A stretch of 64,000 nucleotides of DNA from an uncultured Desulfobulbus sp. Lineage in GTDB: Bacteria > Desulfobacterota > Desulfobulbia > Desulfobulbales > Desulfobulbaceae. Position numbers and translations under genes: made by a program. The notes beneath the pieces were generated by a model. It had not been told where the DNA came from and ran no database searches. It saw only the letters and a program-made list of their open reading frames with translations. The stretch covers positions 2,296,001 through 2,360,000 of the forward strand of contig NZ_OY760916.1 in NCBI RefSeq assembly GCF_963664075.1. The letters run 5' to 3'. Below, one piece after another: positions 9,102-16,813 of this stretch (position 1 is the first letter of the stretch; each line of letters opens with the position of its first letter).

Positions 9102-10307
9102 ATGCCCATGTACGCTTTTACCGCCATTGATGCCAAAGGAGAGCTGACACGTTCGACCCTGGTGGCCGCGAACCCGACGGCAGCGGCCAACGCCATCCTG
9201 GCCAAGGGAATGACCCCCATGGAGATTCGCGAGGCCGAAGAAGGCAGCGGCGGCGATCTCAACAGTCTCCTGCTCCAATTCGGCCGAATCAGGCTCCAGG
9301 AGATCCTGCTCTTTCTGCAGATGATGGCCGCTCTGCTCGGTTCGGGTATCACCATCACCGAGTCCATTGCGGTGCTGCATGAACAGATGCTCAACCGACG
9401 CTTCAGGCATGTGCTTGGTGAGGTCAAGATGCAGATTGAAGGCGGTGTCTCCTTCAGCGAATCCCTGGGCCGTTTCCCCACCGTCTTTCCCGAGGTGGTG
9501 ATCAACATGCTCAGGGCCGGAGAAGCGGGTGGTATCCTGGAGCGGGTCCTGAGCGATCTGGTGGTATATCTGGAAAAAAAAGCGGCCCTGCGCAAGATGC
9601 TCATTCGCAGTTTTCTCTACCCCTCGGTGGTGCTGGTGGTGGCCATTGGCGTGGTCATCTTTCTGGTGGTGTTTGTCATCCCCAAATTCACGACCTTGCT
9701 TCAGGGGTCCAAACTGCCCTGGAACACGCAGTTGATGCTGGATATTTCCGACTTCATCATCGCAAACGCCAATACCTTGATCATGGGCACCCTGGGAAGT
9801 ATCGCCCTGATCATCACCCTGTTCAACCTGGAGCAGAGTCGGCAGCTGATCGACCGGTACAAGGTGTATCTGCCGGTATTAGGGCCCATTGCCCGCATGG
9901 GAGTGATCGTTCAATTTACCCGTACCCTGGGTTCTCTGCTCAACAGCGGCATTCCCCTGGTGGAGGCCCTGGGTATTACCCGTGACACCCTGACCAACAA
10001 GGCGGCACGCACAGATGTGGACCAGGTAGCGGACAAGGTGGCTGAAGGAGAGCAGTTATCCGAGGTGCTGGCCAAAGGCTCCCTCTTCACCAGCCTGATG
10101 ATTGCCATGACCCGTATCGGGGAGCAGTCGGGCAACCTGGATAAGCAGGTGACCCTGGTGGCGGACCTCTACGAACAGCAACTCGAAGACCGGATCAAAT
10201 GGATGAGCAGCCTGATAGAGCCCATGCTGATCATCTTCTTGGGCGGCGTGGTTGGTTTTGTCGCCTGGTCCCTGGTGGCGGGCATGCTCGCGTTGTACAA
10301 GTCGTAA
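9102..10307 (+). CDS. PilC/GspF/MshG-like platform protein
   Basis: This 401-residue inner-membrane protein has the two T2SSF domains typical of the family. The N-terminus begins YAFTAIDAKGE, and predicted membrane segments lie near residues 165-190, 215-240 and at the C-terminal end. Conserved features include GVSFSESLG with a later paralogous GEQLSEVL, and the pair RAGEAGG and RIGEQSG. It is the platform on which the ATPases act to add or remove pilins. A good Shine-Dalgarno site (aaggag) precedes 9102. It ends the contiguous machine operon, and two repeat elements follow immediately. Confidence 0.88.
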   Translation: MPMYAFTAIDAKGELTRSTLVAANPTAAANAILAKGMTPMEIREAEEGSGGDLNSLLLQFGRIRLQEILLFLQMMAALLGSGITITESIAVLHEQMLNRRFRHVLGEVKMQIEGGVSFSESLGRFPTVFPEVVINMLRAGEAGGILERVLSDLVVYLEKKAALRKMLIRSFLYPSVVLVVAIGVVIFLVVFVIPKFTTLLQGSKLPWNTQLMLDISDFIIANANTLIMGTLGSIALIITLFNLEQSRQLIDRYKVYLPVLGPIARMGVIVQFTRTLGSLLNSGIPLVEALGITRDTLTNKAARTDVDQVADKVAEGEQLSEVLAKGSLFTSLMIAMTRIGEQSGNLDKQVTLVADLYEQQLEDRIKWMSSLIEPMLIIFLGGVVGFVAWSLVAGMLALYKS

Positions 10308-10315
10308 AATGCAGC

Positions 10316-10370
10316 ATGTTACGCAGATCGGAACGTCGTTCTCGGTGCTTTTTAAGAAAACGACAATCCT
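10316..10370 (+). repeat. Dispersed repeat, copy A (partial)
   Basis: This copy carries the core TTACGCAG-TCGGAACGTCGTTCTCGG, a short spacer and the degenerate right arm AGAAAACGAC. The core inverted repeat GTCGTTCTCG...CGAGAACGAC can form a hairpin. It lies 9 bp after the stop of the PilC-like gene and is followed directly by copy B, which suggests a terminator-like or mobile palindromic element. Confidence 0.7.
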
Positions 10371-10478
10371 TGATGGCATCGTAAAAAGTCAAAAGACAAA
10401 ATTTGGGCTCAATAAATTCAATATGTTACGAAGCTCGGAACGTCGTTCTCGAGGCTTTTTACGAGAACGACAATCCTT
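10371..10478 (+). repeat. Dispersed repeat, copy B (about 105 bp)
   Basis: The full unit begins TGATGGCATCGTAAAAAGTC and runs through an AATAAATTCA block. It ends in the core GCTCGGAACGTCGTTCTCG with its complementary arm CGAGAACGAC. Copy C at 17832-17940 has the same order of blocks with scattered substitutions. The unit contains no convincing gene of its own. Confidence 0.75.
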
Positions 10479-10509
10479 TACTTGTTTTTAAACAACACAT
10501 TTATCCGCC

Positions 10510-10944
10510 ATGAGTTCAGGAAAAATTTTAACATATACCATCATCCTCATAGCCTCTGCATTAATTTCATATGATTTCATAAAAACAGCTAAAATAAACA
10601 ATTTCATTCCAAGCAATTCAGCAATAGATCTATCAGCAGATATCACTATAGACGAAGCGACCTTAAAAATTATAAACACAAATAAAGATCTATGGTTTTG
10701 GAACAATGTAATTATAAAAATAAATGGCATCAACTCATCAGGTTACACAACAAAAATTGACAGAGTTACCTATCTCAACATATATAGCTTGCCATTATTT
10801 GATTTCACGAAATCAGATGGAGAAAGATTTAACCCTTTTACTCACAAAGTTCTAGAAGTTGAAATATTCTGCGATCTAATCAATTACAAAAATATAATTG
10901 ATAACAATAAGAAAGGATACTACCAAACAAAAATGATTAATTAA
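10510..10944 (+). CDS. AT-rich orphan protein with N-terminal membrane helix
   Basis: This 144-residue protein is of no family I recognise. It starts with a hydrophobic segment (about residues 7-22) and continues as a hydrophilic, Asn/Ile/Lys-rich domain, so it is probably membrane-anchored with an exported domain. The gene is markedly richer in A and T than the neighbours on either side and uses AT-ending codons, which suggests recent acquisition. It lies immediately downstream of two repeat copies. It could be a decayed cargo gene; the intact frame of 144 codons supports real coding. No clear Shine-Dalgarno site is seen. Confidence 0.5.
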   Translation: MSSGKILTYTIILIASALISYDFIKTAKINNFIPSNSAIDLSADITIDEATLKIINTNKDLWFWNNVIIKINGINSSGYTTKIDRVTYLNIYSLPLFDFTKSDGERFNPFTHKVLEVEIFCDLINYKNIIDNNKKGYYQTKMIN

Positions 10945-10996
10945 AACCCCATGCAACAAATCACATTCAAACAACTCATAAGGAGCAGCACATACC

Positions 10997-11938
10997 ATGA
11001 AACGAATTACCCTAACCTTTGCCTGCACCCTTGCCCTTTTGGTGGGCAGCGGTTGCGACCGGCAACCGGACAATGCCCTGGTCCAGTATAAGGGCGGCGT
11101 CCTGACCAGCGAAGATCTGCAGGCCCATTACCAAAGCCTGAAACGGAAAAACCAGTTTCGCTCCAAACCGGAGTTACTGACCCCGGAATTTGTTTTTGAT
11201 CATGCCCTGAACATGGAGATGATCATAGCCAAGGGCCTGGCCGAAGGGCTGCATCACGACCCGAGGATCAGGACTATCCTCCATGAGCATATGAGTGATC
11301 TCTTTCTCAAGATCATGGAAGAGAAGCTGATTACCCCCATTGACCGGGATTCGATCACCGAGGAAGAGATGCACGCCTTCTACGAACAGCACAAAGACCA
11401 GTACCAGGATAAATCCAGGTATACGCTTTCCGCCTTCAGCCTGGATCCAAACAAGGCGACAGAAGCGCTTGCGGCCGTCAAAAGCGGGCAACTTGATTTT
11501 GCGGCGGCTGCTGCCGACTACGCCCTTGAAGAACAGGCGCAAAAATCTGGGGGAAAAACCGGAACCCGTACCCTGCGCCGCTTTCAGCCCAACTGGCAGC
11601 CGGTTGTCGAGCAACTTGAGCCCGGGGTGGCCTCCGGGCCGATCCAACTGGACGGAAAAACCTGGATTATGCGACTGGAACGTAAAACCCCCTCGCATCA
11701 GTACAGCTTTGAAGAGAAAAAAACCTATATTCGCAATGATGTTCTCTATGCCCGCTACCGGGATCAGTGGCAAAGCGTCTATGACGGCTTGAAGAAACAG
11801 TTTGAGGTCCAGGTTGACCAGAAGCTGCTTGATGCATTCTATCAACAGGCAAAAGCTGCAGAGCAGCAGGCGCAACCGGAGATCCAAGCCCAGCAGACCG
11901 AGAAAACCGCGCAGGTCAGCCAAGGGGGGACCCCATGA
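10997..11938 (+). CDS. Parvulin-type peptidyl-prolyl isomerase lipoprotein
   Basis: This 313-residue protein has a signal peptide with lipobox VGSGC, giving a mature Cys near residue 20. A SurA-N-like helical region containing EFVFDHALNMEMI follows, then a PpiC/rotamase domain (about residues 125-230). The C-terminal tail is rich in Gln, Lys and Ala. Parvulin lipoproteins assist folding of exported proteins, here probably components or substrates of the assembly machine encoded upstream. An AGGAGC Shine-Dalgarno site precedes the start. It overlaps the next gene by 4 bp (ATGA), so the two are likely co-translated. Confidence 0.75.
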   Translation: MKRITLTFACTLALLVGSGCDRQPDNALVQYKGGVLTSEDLQAHYQSLKRKNQFRSKPELLTPEFVFDHALNMEMIIAKGLAEGLHHDPRIRTILHEHMSDLFLKIMEEKLITPIDRDSITEEEMHAFYEQHKDQYQDKSRYTLSAFSLDPNKATEALAAVKSGQLDFAAAAADYALEEQAQKSGGKTGTRTLRRFQPNWQPVVEQLEPGVASGPIQLDGKTWIMRLERKTPSHQYSFEEKKTYIRNDVLYARYRDQWQSVYDGLKKQFEVQVDQKLLDAFYQQAKAAEQQAQPEIQAQQTEKTAQVSQGGTP

Positions 11939-12540
11939 AGCGATCGTTCCTGCTGGCTCTGGTTCTGCTGCTCCTCCTGCTGAGCATGACGGAAGCGGCC
12001 CTGGCGCACTCGAACAAAGGCCGCAAAAAAATGGATCTGGACCTGGACCGGCCCACGGCGGACAACTTTGCCTATTTCATGGAAAGCTACGTGCACCGGG
12101 AGCTGTATCGGGGGCGAAACCCAAAGTGGGAAAACCGCTATTATGTACGAGAATTCAAAAATGTCGATATCAACGGCAACCAGGCAGTGGTTGATTTTAT
12201 CGCCCTGGATGCCAAGTCCAACGACACCTTTGACGACTCCATGACTTTTGTACGGGGAGAGGATGGAGTCTGGCAGCACCAGACACCCGACGGCACCAGG
12301 GTTACCGTCTACACCTATGTGCCCAAGCTCATCTACTATTCCAAGAAATTCTCCCGTATTGGCCCCATTGTCGGGGTGACAGGGGCGAGTGCAGGAATTT
12401 TAGCTCTGGTTGTTCTTCGACGACGGAGAGCAGCCGGGAAAAGTGCCCAGAACCTGAACGGTGCCGATGCGAGAGAACTCCCGGGAGCAGAGTTGAAGGG
12501 GACGGGTGAGTTCATGGACTCGAACAAAAACATCAGCTGA
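11935..12540 (+). CDS. Exported protein with C-terminal membrane anchor, unknown
   Basis: This 201-residue protein has a cleavable signal peptide (Leu-rich, ending ALA near residue 23). An extracytoplasmic domain has a DFIALDAKSNDTFDDSMTF segment and tyrosine-rich stretches. A hydrophobic segment near residues 140-162 is followed by a RRRR stop-transfer signal. I do not recognise the family. The topology suggests a periplasmic domain tethered to the inner membrane. It is coupled by overlap to the parvulin lipoprotein and followed 18 bp later by a pseudopilin-like gene, so a role in envelope assembly is inferred. Confidence 0.6.
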   Translation: MKRSFLLALVLLLLLLSMTEAALAHSNKGRKKMDLDLDRPTADNFAYFMESYVHRELYRGRNPKWENRYYVREFKNVDINGNQAVVDFIALDAKSNDTFDDSMTFVRGEDGVWQHQTPDGTRVTVYTYVPKLIYYSKKFSRIGPIVGVTGASAGILALVVLRRRRAAGKSAQNLNGADARELPGAELKGTGEFMDSNKNIS

Positions 12541-12558
12541 TAGCGGGATACCCTCTTC

Positions 12559-12936
12559 ATGGATAAATTCAGCCTGGCAGGTGTGCTCATCATCAGCTCG
12601 TTAATGGCCTTTACCGACGCACCCCAACAACTTCGAACCGTTATCGACGAATCCATCCGCACAGGACAACAACTGGCCACCGCAGGGGATCTGCGCTCCA
12701 TGTCGACCATGCTTGAGATGTATTATTTCAAGCATGGTCGCTATCCCCGTGCCGATCGTTTCGAGCCCTGGCTGGCTGCAAACTTCAAGGAAAACCATTT
12801 GAAAGACCTGGCCAACGATCACTGGGGACACCCCTATTTCTATAGCGATAACCAGGAAAAATCCTACAGTCTCAGCAGTCTGGGCGAAGATGGTATTCTG
12901 GGGACCGAAGATGACATGACGGTGACCGGACCATGA
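12559..12936 (+). CDS. GspG-like protein without a prepilin cleavage motif
   Basis: This 125-residue protein has an N-terminal hydrophobic stretch and a C-terminal region matching the GspG fold. It shows YYFKHGRYP, a DHWGHPYFY segment and SLGEDGILGTEDD, the last being the calcium-loop pattern of major pseudopilins. The usual leader peptidase signal (Gly followed by FTLxE) is absent, and the N-terminus reads MDKFSLAGVLIISSLMAF. It is either a non-processed minor component or a protein inserted through an ordinary signal anchor. The stop overlaps the prepilin peptidase gene by 4 bp. Confidence 0.7.
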   Translation: MDKFSLAGVLIISSLMAFTDAPQQLRTVIDESIRTGQQLATAGDLRSMSTMLEMYYFKHGRYPRADRFEPWLAANFKENHLKDLANDHWGHPYFYSDNQEKSYSLSSLGEDGILGTEDDMTVTGP

Positions 12937-13700
12937 ATACCGTGCAGGTTCTTCAAAACAGCTCCATCGCCCCTGTGCTGCTGAGCAGTTGCTTTGGCCT
13001 TGCCCTGGGGAGTTTTCTCAACGTGGTGATCCTTCGGCTTCCCGAGGGCTTCCAGGTCTTTTTTGGTTCGGTTTTTTCACGCTGCCCCCAATGTGAACGG
13101 CGCATTGGCTGGTACGACAATGTTCCGGTGGTCAGCTACCTGCTTCTGCGTGGGCGCTGCCGGGCTTGCGGCAGGAGGATTTCCATCCAGTACCCGCTGG
13201 TGGAACTGGCCATGGCAGCCATCACCACCTGGCTGTTTTACAGCTATGGCCCGACCCCGTACTTTTTCCTCTACACCCTCTTCTTCGCCCTCCTTCTGGC
13301 GGTGGCCGTGATTGACCTTCGCCTGAGAACCATTCCGGATTCTCTGGTTATTCTCGGCTGTTTTGCCGGTATCACGGGCAGCTTTTTCACCCCATTCCCT
13401 GGCTGGATCAACGCCCTGGCAGGGATGGTACTGGGCTTCCTGGTACCGCTGGTAGTCACCACCATCTATGAATGGCTACGCGATAAAACCATGATCGGCG
13501 GCGGAGATATCAAGCTGCTGGCCATGATCGGAGCCTTTGTCGGCTGGCAGCCCCTGGGGAGCATTCTCTTTTACAGTGCTCTTCTGGGCCTTCTGGTAGC
13601 GGTGGCCGCCAGAGTGACGGGGAAATCCGACCGGTTGCCTTTTGCTCCCTTTCTTGCTTTGGGCACACTCATTGCCATGTTTGCTCCGCTTTTTTTTTAA
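12933..13700 (+). CDS. pilD: Prepilin peptidase / N-methyltransferase (PilD/GspO)
   Basis: This 255-residue polytopic membrane protein has the N-terminal methyltransferase-associated domain. Its two zinc Cys pairs are CPQC near residue 50 and CRAC near 75. The aspartyl protease domain has catalytic Asp residues in DLRLRTIPD (about 127) and GGGDIKLL (about 189). It cleaves and N-methylates prepilins for the nearby machine. The start at 12933 overlaps the GspG-like gene in an ATGA context. About eight hydrophobic segments are visible. The family assignment is firm. Confidence 0.93.
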   Translation: MNTVQVLQNSSIAPVLLSSCFGLALGSFLNVVILRLPEGFQVFFGSVFSRCPQCERRIGWYDNVPVVSYLLLRGRCRACGRRISIQYPLVELAMAAITTWLFYSYGPTPYFFLYTLFFALLLAVAVIDLRLRTIPDSLVILGCFAGITGSFFTPFPGWINALAGMVLGFLVPLVVTTIYEWLRDKTMIGGGDIKLLAMIGAFVGWQPLGSILFYSALLGLLVAVAARVTGKSDRLPFAPFLALGTLIAMFAPLFF

Positions 13701-13716
13701 CTTTACAGGTAATGCC

Positions 13717-14094
13717 ATGAAACTGCTTCAGACTCTCAAAAAACTCAAACGGCTGCGTCTTACGACAATCAATGGAAAATCAGCCACCCTCTTTCTGCTT
13801 AATCGCAGGATACCCAAGCTGGGTGGGGGCAAGGCCCGTTTCGGCTCCATCACGGATCTGCACCTTGACCGTAAAAACAAAACCATCGCTTTTGAAATAA
13901 CCCGCGCGAAGGAGACCAACACCGTCACTGTTCAGGGGTATGGATTTGCCGCCCATAAGGGACAATCGGCCCTTGAGTGGAAATCCATGGAATTCAATGG
14001 TCCCTCGGGCGATATCTACCGCCAGGCCCTTGGTGAGCTCAAGCGTATCGAGATCCCCCGCACCTATATCACCCTTCTGGAGGCTATGCTGTGA
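13717..14094 (+). CDS. Small conserved-looking protein, unknown
   Basis: This 125-residue protein has no signal peptide. It begins with a basic segment (KLLQTLKKLKRLRL) followed by beta-rich sequence with ITDLHLDRKNKTIAFEI and EWKSMEFNGPSGDIYRQALG. I do not recognise the family. It starts 16 bp after the prepilin peptidase gene and overlaps the next gene by 4 bp (GTGA), so it belongs to the same transcription unit. The start at 13717 is chosen because the upstream extension lies inside the peptidase gene. Confidence 0.55.
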   Translation: MKLLQTLKKLKRLRLTTINGKSATLFLLNRRIPKLGGGKARFGSITDLHLDRKNKTIAFEITRAKETNTVTVQGYGFAAHKGQSALEWKSMEFNGPSGDIYRQALGELKRIEIPRTYITLLEAML

Positions 14095-14636
14095 GCACAA
14101 AACAACAGCGTCGACGCTTACTGATCGACACTCGTTATCAACTGCGACAGATGCTGGCTGTCCTGAGTATTAATCTGATCCTCATCCTGCTGAGCGCGGT
14201 TGTTGTCTCCTGGTTTTATCTGATGTTCTACAAAGGCAACATGGTTTGCGACCTCAACCGTATGTTCCCCTGGTATATGGGCGGTGTGGCCCTGATCGCC
14301 ATCTTGCTGCTCAGCCTGTGGAGCCTGAACCGCAGCCGTTCCGTGGCAGGCATGATGCGAAAAATTGAAACTGTTCTTGTCAAAGCTGCCCAGGGACAGC
14401 TGCCTGAGGCCCCCCTGGTGTTCAGAAAACACGACTATTTCAGCGCGCTTGCCACACCGATCAATACATGTATCGCGCGACTCCGACTGCAGGACCAGCA
14501 ACGGGATGCAACGGTGCAGGCCCTTAAGGAAATGCAGACGGTCATTGCCCAACACCCCCAGGAACAGGAAGTGCTCCAGGATAAAATCAATGCTCTTGTG
14601 ACCATGTTGAAAGGCCCCCATGCTCAGAATAAATAA
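14091..14636 (+). CDS. Membrane protein with two helices and HAMP-like linker
   Basis: This 181-residue protein has two membrane segments (about residues 22-45 and 62-80) separated by a short periplasmic loop. A cytoplasmic helical region with amphipathic repeats then resembles a HAMP linker and coiled coil. No catalytic domain is present. The GTG start at 14091 overlaps the upstream gene (GTGA). The end overlaps the thioredoxin-like lipoprotein gene by 17 bp. The function is unknown. It might be a scaffold or a methyl-accepting-like fragment of the locus. Confidence 0.55.
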   Translation: MSTKQQRRRLLIDTRYQLRQMLAVLSINLILILLSAVVVSWFYLMFYKGNMVCDLNRMFPWYMGGVALIAILLLSLWSLNRSRSVAGMMRKIETVLVKAAQGQLPEAPLVFRKHDYFSALATPINTCIARLRLQDQQRDATVQALKEMQTVIAQHPQEQEVLQDKINALVTMLKGPHAQNK

Positions 14637-15132
14637 GGTGCGCCATCTATCCCACCTTGCCATGCTCTGCCTGCTCACAGGCTGCCTTCTTCTCAATGGG
14701 TGCAACAATCCAAAGGCAGGAGGTCTCACCGGCCTTCCTGCGCCGGAATGCAGCCTGAACATGCTTGATGGTACCAGTATCAGCCTTGCCGACTTACGGG
14801 GAAAACCTGTACTGCTCGAGTTTTGGGCTCCGTGGTGCGAGGGCTGTCTGAAGAATATCAGCCCCTTAAAAAAATTGCATAAACGTTTGGGGACAGAACT
14901 GGCAATCATAGCACCCTCATCAGAAATCGGACCTGTGACGGTGCGCCGGTTCGCCCATGAACACTCCATCCCCTACCCCATTGCTCTTTCCAGTCAGCAC
15001 CTGCTCGAATCGTTTCAGGTACATGCCATTCCGGTGACCGTGCTCATCGATCGCCAGGGCATTATCCGCTATCATCATGCAGGCCAGTTCACCGCTGCGG
15101 CCCTGGAAAAACGTATCCGTGAGCTTCCCTGA
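14620..15132 (+). CDS. TlpA/ResA-like thioredoxin lipoprotein
   Basis: This 170-residue lipoprotein has lipobox LLNGC (mature Cys near residue 28) followed by a thioredoxin fold. It has the redox motif WCEGC near residue 71 in an FWAPWC context, a GKPVLLEF strand, and the cis-Pro segment HAIPVTVLID. Proteins of this type reduce or isomerise disulfides in the periplasm, for example on cytochromes or pilins. It lies at the end of the envelope assembly unit, overlapping the HAMP-like gene. The motif CEGC rather than CxPC fits a TlpA-like reductase. Confidence 0.82.
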   Translation: MLRINKVRHLSHLAMLCLLTGCLLLNGCNNPKAGGLTGLPAPECSLNMLDGTSISLADLRGKPVLLEFWAPWCEGCLKNISPLKKLHKRLGTELAIIAPSSEIGPVTVRRFAHEHSIPYPIALSSQHLLESFQVHAIPVTVLIDRQGIIRYHHAGQFTAAALEKRIRELP

Positions 15133-15147
15133 TATTCTGCGAAAATG

Positions 15148-15184
15148 CTAAAATAGTATCAAAAACAAATTGATACTATTTTAG
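15148..15184. terminator. AT-rich perfect hairpin after the thioredoxin gene
   Basis: Thirteen-base arms CTAAAATAGTATC and GATACTATTTTAG are perfectly complementary around an 11-base loop. It follows the last gene of the long operon by 16 bp. No U-tract follows, so it may be a weak terminator or a protein-binding palindrome. Confidence 0.5.
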
Positions 15185-15272
15185 GCCCGCCCTTTTCTTC
15201 TGCGCAACAGCCGCACCTGCGCTGATATGCTTGCGGCCTCACGAAACACGCGCACTAAAACTTTTTTAATCC

Positions 15273-15301
15273 TTGACAACTTTTTAAGGTAAAGCTAAAA
15301 G
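15273..15301 (+). promoter_or_regulatory. Promoter of the Crp/Fnr gene with overlapping operator
   Basis: TTGACA at 15273-15278 is separated by 17 bp from TAAAAG at 15296-15301. The 14-bp sequence TAAG-GTAAAG-CTAA at 15285-15298 sits 6 bp after the -35 box and overlaps the -10 box. It has two mismatches (positions 2 and 3 of the left half-site aside, TA for TT) relative to the exact TTAG-N6-CTAA motif found nearby. This position predicts repression, probably autorepression. Confidence 0.5.
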
Positions 15302-15334
15302 CGTGTATCACAGCTCCCCAATAGGGAGCAATTA

Positions 15335-16192
15335 TTGAGGCTTATTCTTCACTACGAACCTTATCGCCTGTATATCTCTGAACAAATGAAATCATCCCTA
15401 GCGCAGCTTCATCCCAGCACAATGGCGGATCGCTCGACAATGCAAGAACGCACAGGTTTACTCAAGAGCCCTCTATTACTGCGCTTGTCTCCAGAACTGC
15501 AGCAGCAACTGCAAACCATGGCTATCTTTCGCCCCCTCAAGCGCGGAGAACACCTGTTTTTTGAAGGTGAGCCAATCCACCACTTTCACTACCTGCTCAG
15601 CGGCCGCATCAAGGAATACTACCCCACCAGTGAAGGTGAACTATGCCTGCGGCATATCGCCTTGCCTGGTCACTACCTGAGCCTGCACCAACTGCTTTCC
15701 AAGCACATCAACTATAGTTACTCAGCTCAGGCCATTGCGGCCTGTCGCTGCTGGTCCTGGCCCATCAATTTTTTTTCGGACATGATGAGTCGTGAGCCCT
15801 CTGTCTCGATGCAGGTTGTCCGCCTGCTCTCAGAAAATGTGGAGCACTCCTGCCGACACACCTGCCTTTGCCGCAAGTCACGGGCTCTGGCAAAAGTCGC
15901 AGGCTACCTGTTGAGCAAAAAAGGCCATCTGACCCGGCAGGCCAGACTCATCGGCAACATAACGCCCTCAATCCAGATAGATCTCCGTCCCCTGGAGCTG
16001 GCTGCCGATGAAATCTGCCTGGCCAGAGAAACCTTTTCCCGAGCCCTCACAATTCTCACAGAACAGGAACTGGTGCAAGTCAGACATGGTGTAGTCGAGT
16101 TGCTCGATGAGCAAGGCTTGAGAGAAGTAAGCACGGTAGCCAATGGTCCTGGATGCGTCAAAGGGAGAAGACGTAAAAAACAGGGGTTGTGA
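15335..16192 (+). CDS. Crp/Fnr-family regulator with Cys-rich segment
   Basis: This 285-residue regulator has a cyclic-nucleotide-binding-like beta barrel (about residues 45-135), a dimerisation helix, and a C-terminal winged helix. The recognition segment ETFSRAL near residue 230 retains the E..SR pattern of Fnr-type proteins. Cysteines cluster in CRCW (about 138) and in SCRHTCLC (about 171-178), next to the dimer helix rather than at the N-terminus as in Fnr. The TTG start at 15335 has a GGGAG site 6 bp upstream; ATG codons at 15386 and 15422 lack one. It probably senses redox or iron through its cysteines, which is inference. Confidence 0.8.
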   Translation: MRLILHYEPYRLYISEQMKSSLAQLHPSTMADRSTMQERTGLLKSPLLLRLSPELQQQLQTMAIFRPLKRGEHLFFEGEPIHHFHYLLSGRIKEYYPTSEGELCLRHIALPGHYLSLHQLLSKHINYSYSAQAIAACRCWSWPINFFSDMMSREPSVSMQVVRLLSENVEHSCRHTCLCRKSRALAKVAGYLLSKKGHLTRQARLIGNITPSIQIDLRPLELAADEICLARETFSRALTILTEQELVQVRHGVVELLDEQGLREVSTVANGPGCVKGRRRKKQGL

Positions 16193-16222
16193 GTACCGGT
16201 CGATCAGGATGAGAACCTGGAT

Positions 16223-16813
16223 TCAGTAATCTTTACGCTGAAAAATTGAGATCTGCATCATCTGGCCGGTGATCCTGGAGACATGAACATCGCCTATCAG
16301 GGTATACGCTTCAGGATCTGCTGCGTCGGGATGGTCTGGATCGTTTTTCCTGACAAGCTCCAGGGTCTGAGCCTTAGGTTCAAAAAAGACTACGGAACCA
16401 CCGGGTTTGCTCACCCTGAAGGCTTCATGGAAAACATTTTGCCGCAGGGCTTCATCGATGTGGTGCAATACTCCAAAAAAGAAGACCGCATCAAATGATT
16501 GTTTAGAAAAGGGCATGTCGTCTGCCGCAAAAGGCTGAAAGTGTATCCGCTCTGCAACACCCAAACGTTTTGCCTTGTCATACCAATCCTTGCCCGCGTA
16601 GATGGACGTATCGTTCGCCGGTTCCCCGGTCACAACTGAAAAGCCCTCCAGCGCCAGTGAAAGGGCGCATTGCGCGGCCCCCGTCCCCACATCAAGAATG
16701 TTCGCCCCTGGTTTGAGCTCAAGTGTTGCAAGCGCCAGAGAAACATCACCTGCCACCGCAGTAAAAATTGGCCCCATTATCTCGAATGAAGTATCGCCGT
16801 CCAATTGTATCAC
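16223..16813 (-). CDS. Class I SAM-dependent methyltransferase
   Basis: This 196-residue Rossmann-fold methyltransferase has motif I ILDVGTGAAQ near residue 39, an acidic post-I segment, a DAVFFFGVLHHID segment (motif IV) and a KPGGSVVFFEP motif (post-IV). The substrate is not evident, although Methyltransf_11-type proteins often act on small molecules or lipids. It is encoded convergently to the Crp/Fnr regulator, ending 30 bp from its stop. The ATG at 16813 is the only good start, without a clear Shine-Dalgarno site. Confidence 0.75.
   Translation of the reverse strand: MIQLDGDTSFEIMGPIFTAVAGDVSLALATLELKPGANILDVGTGAAQCALSLALEGFSVVTGEPANDTSIYAGKDWYDKAKRLGVAERIHFQPFAADDMPFSKQSFDAVFFFGVLHHIDEALRQNVFHEAFRVSKPGGSVVFFEPKAQTLELVRKNDPDHPDAADPEAYTLIGDVHVSRITGQMMQISIFQRKDY

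Noticed and set aside
10252-10491. 79-codon frame across the tandem repeats
   Set aside because: It is generated by the repeat sequence and overlaps the PilC-like gene.
15148-15184. Regulator-binding palindrome CTAAAATAGTATC
   Set aside because: Spacing does not match the TTAG-N6-CTAA motif; position after a stop codon favours a terminator-like hairpin.
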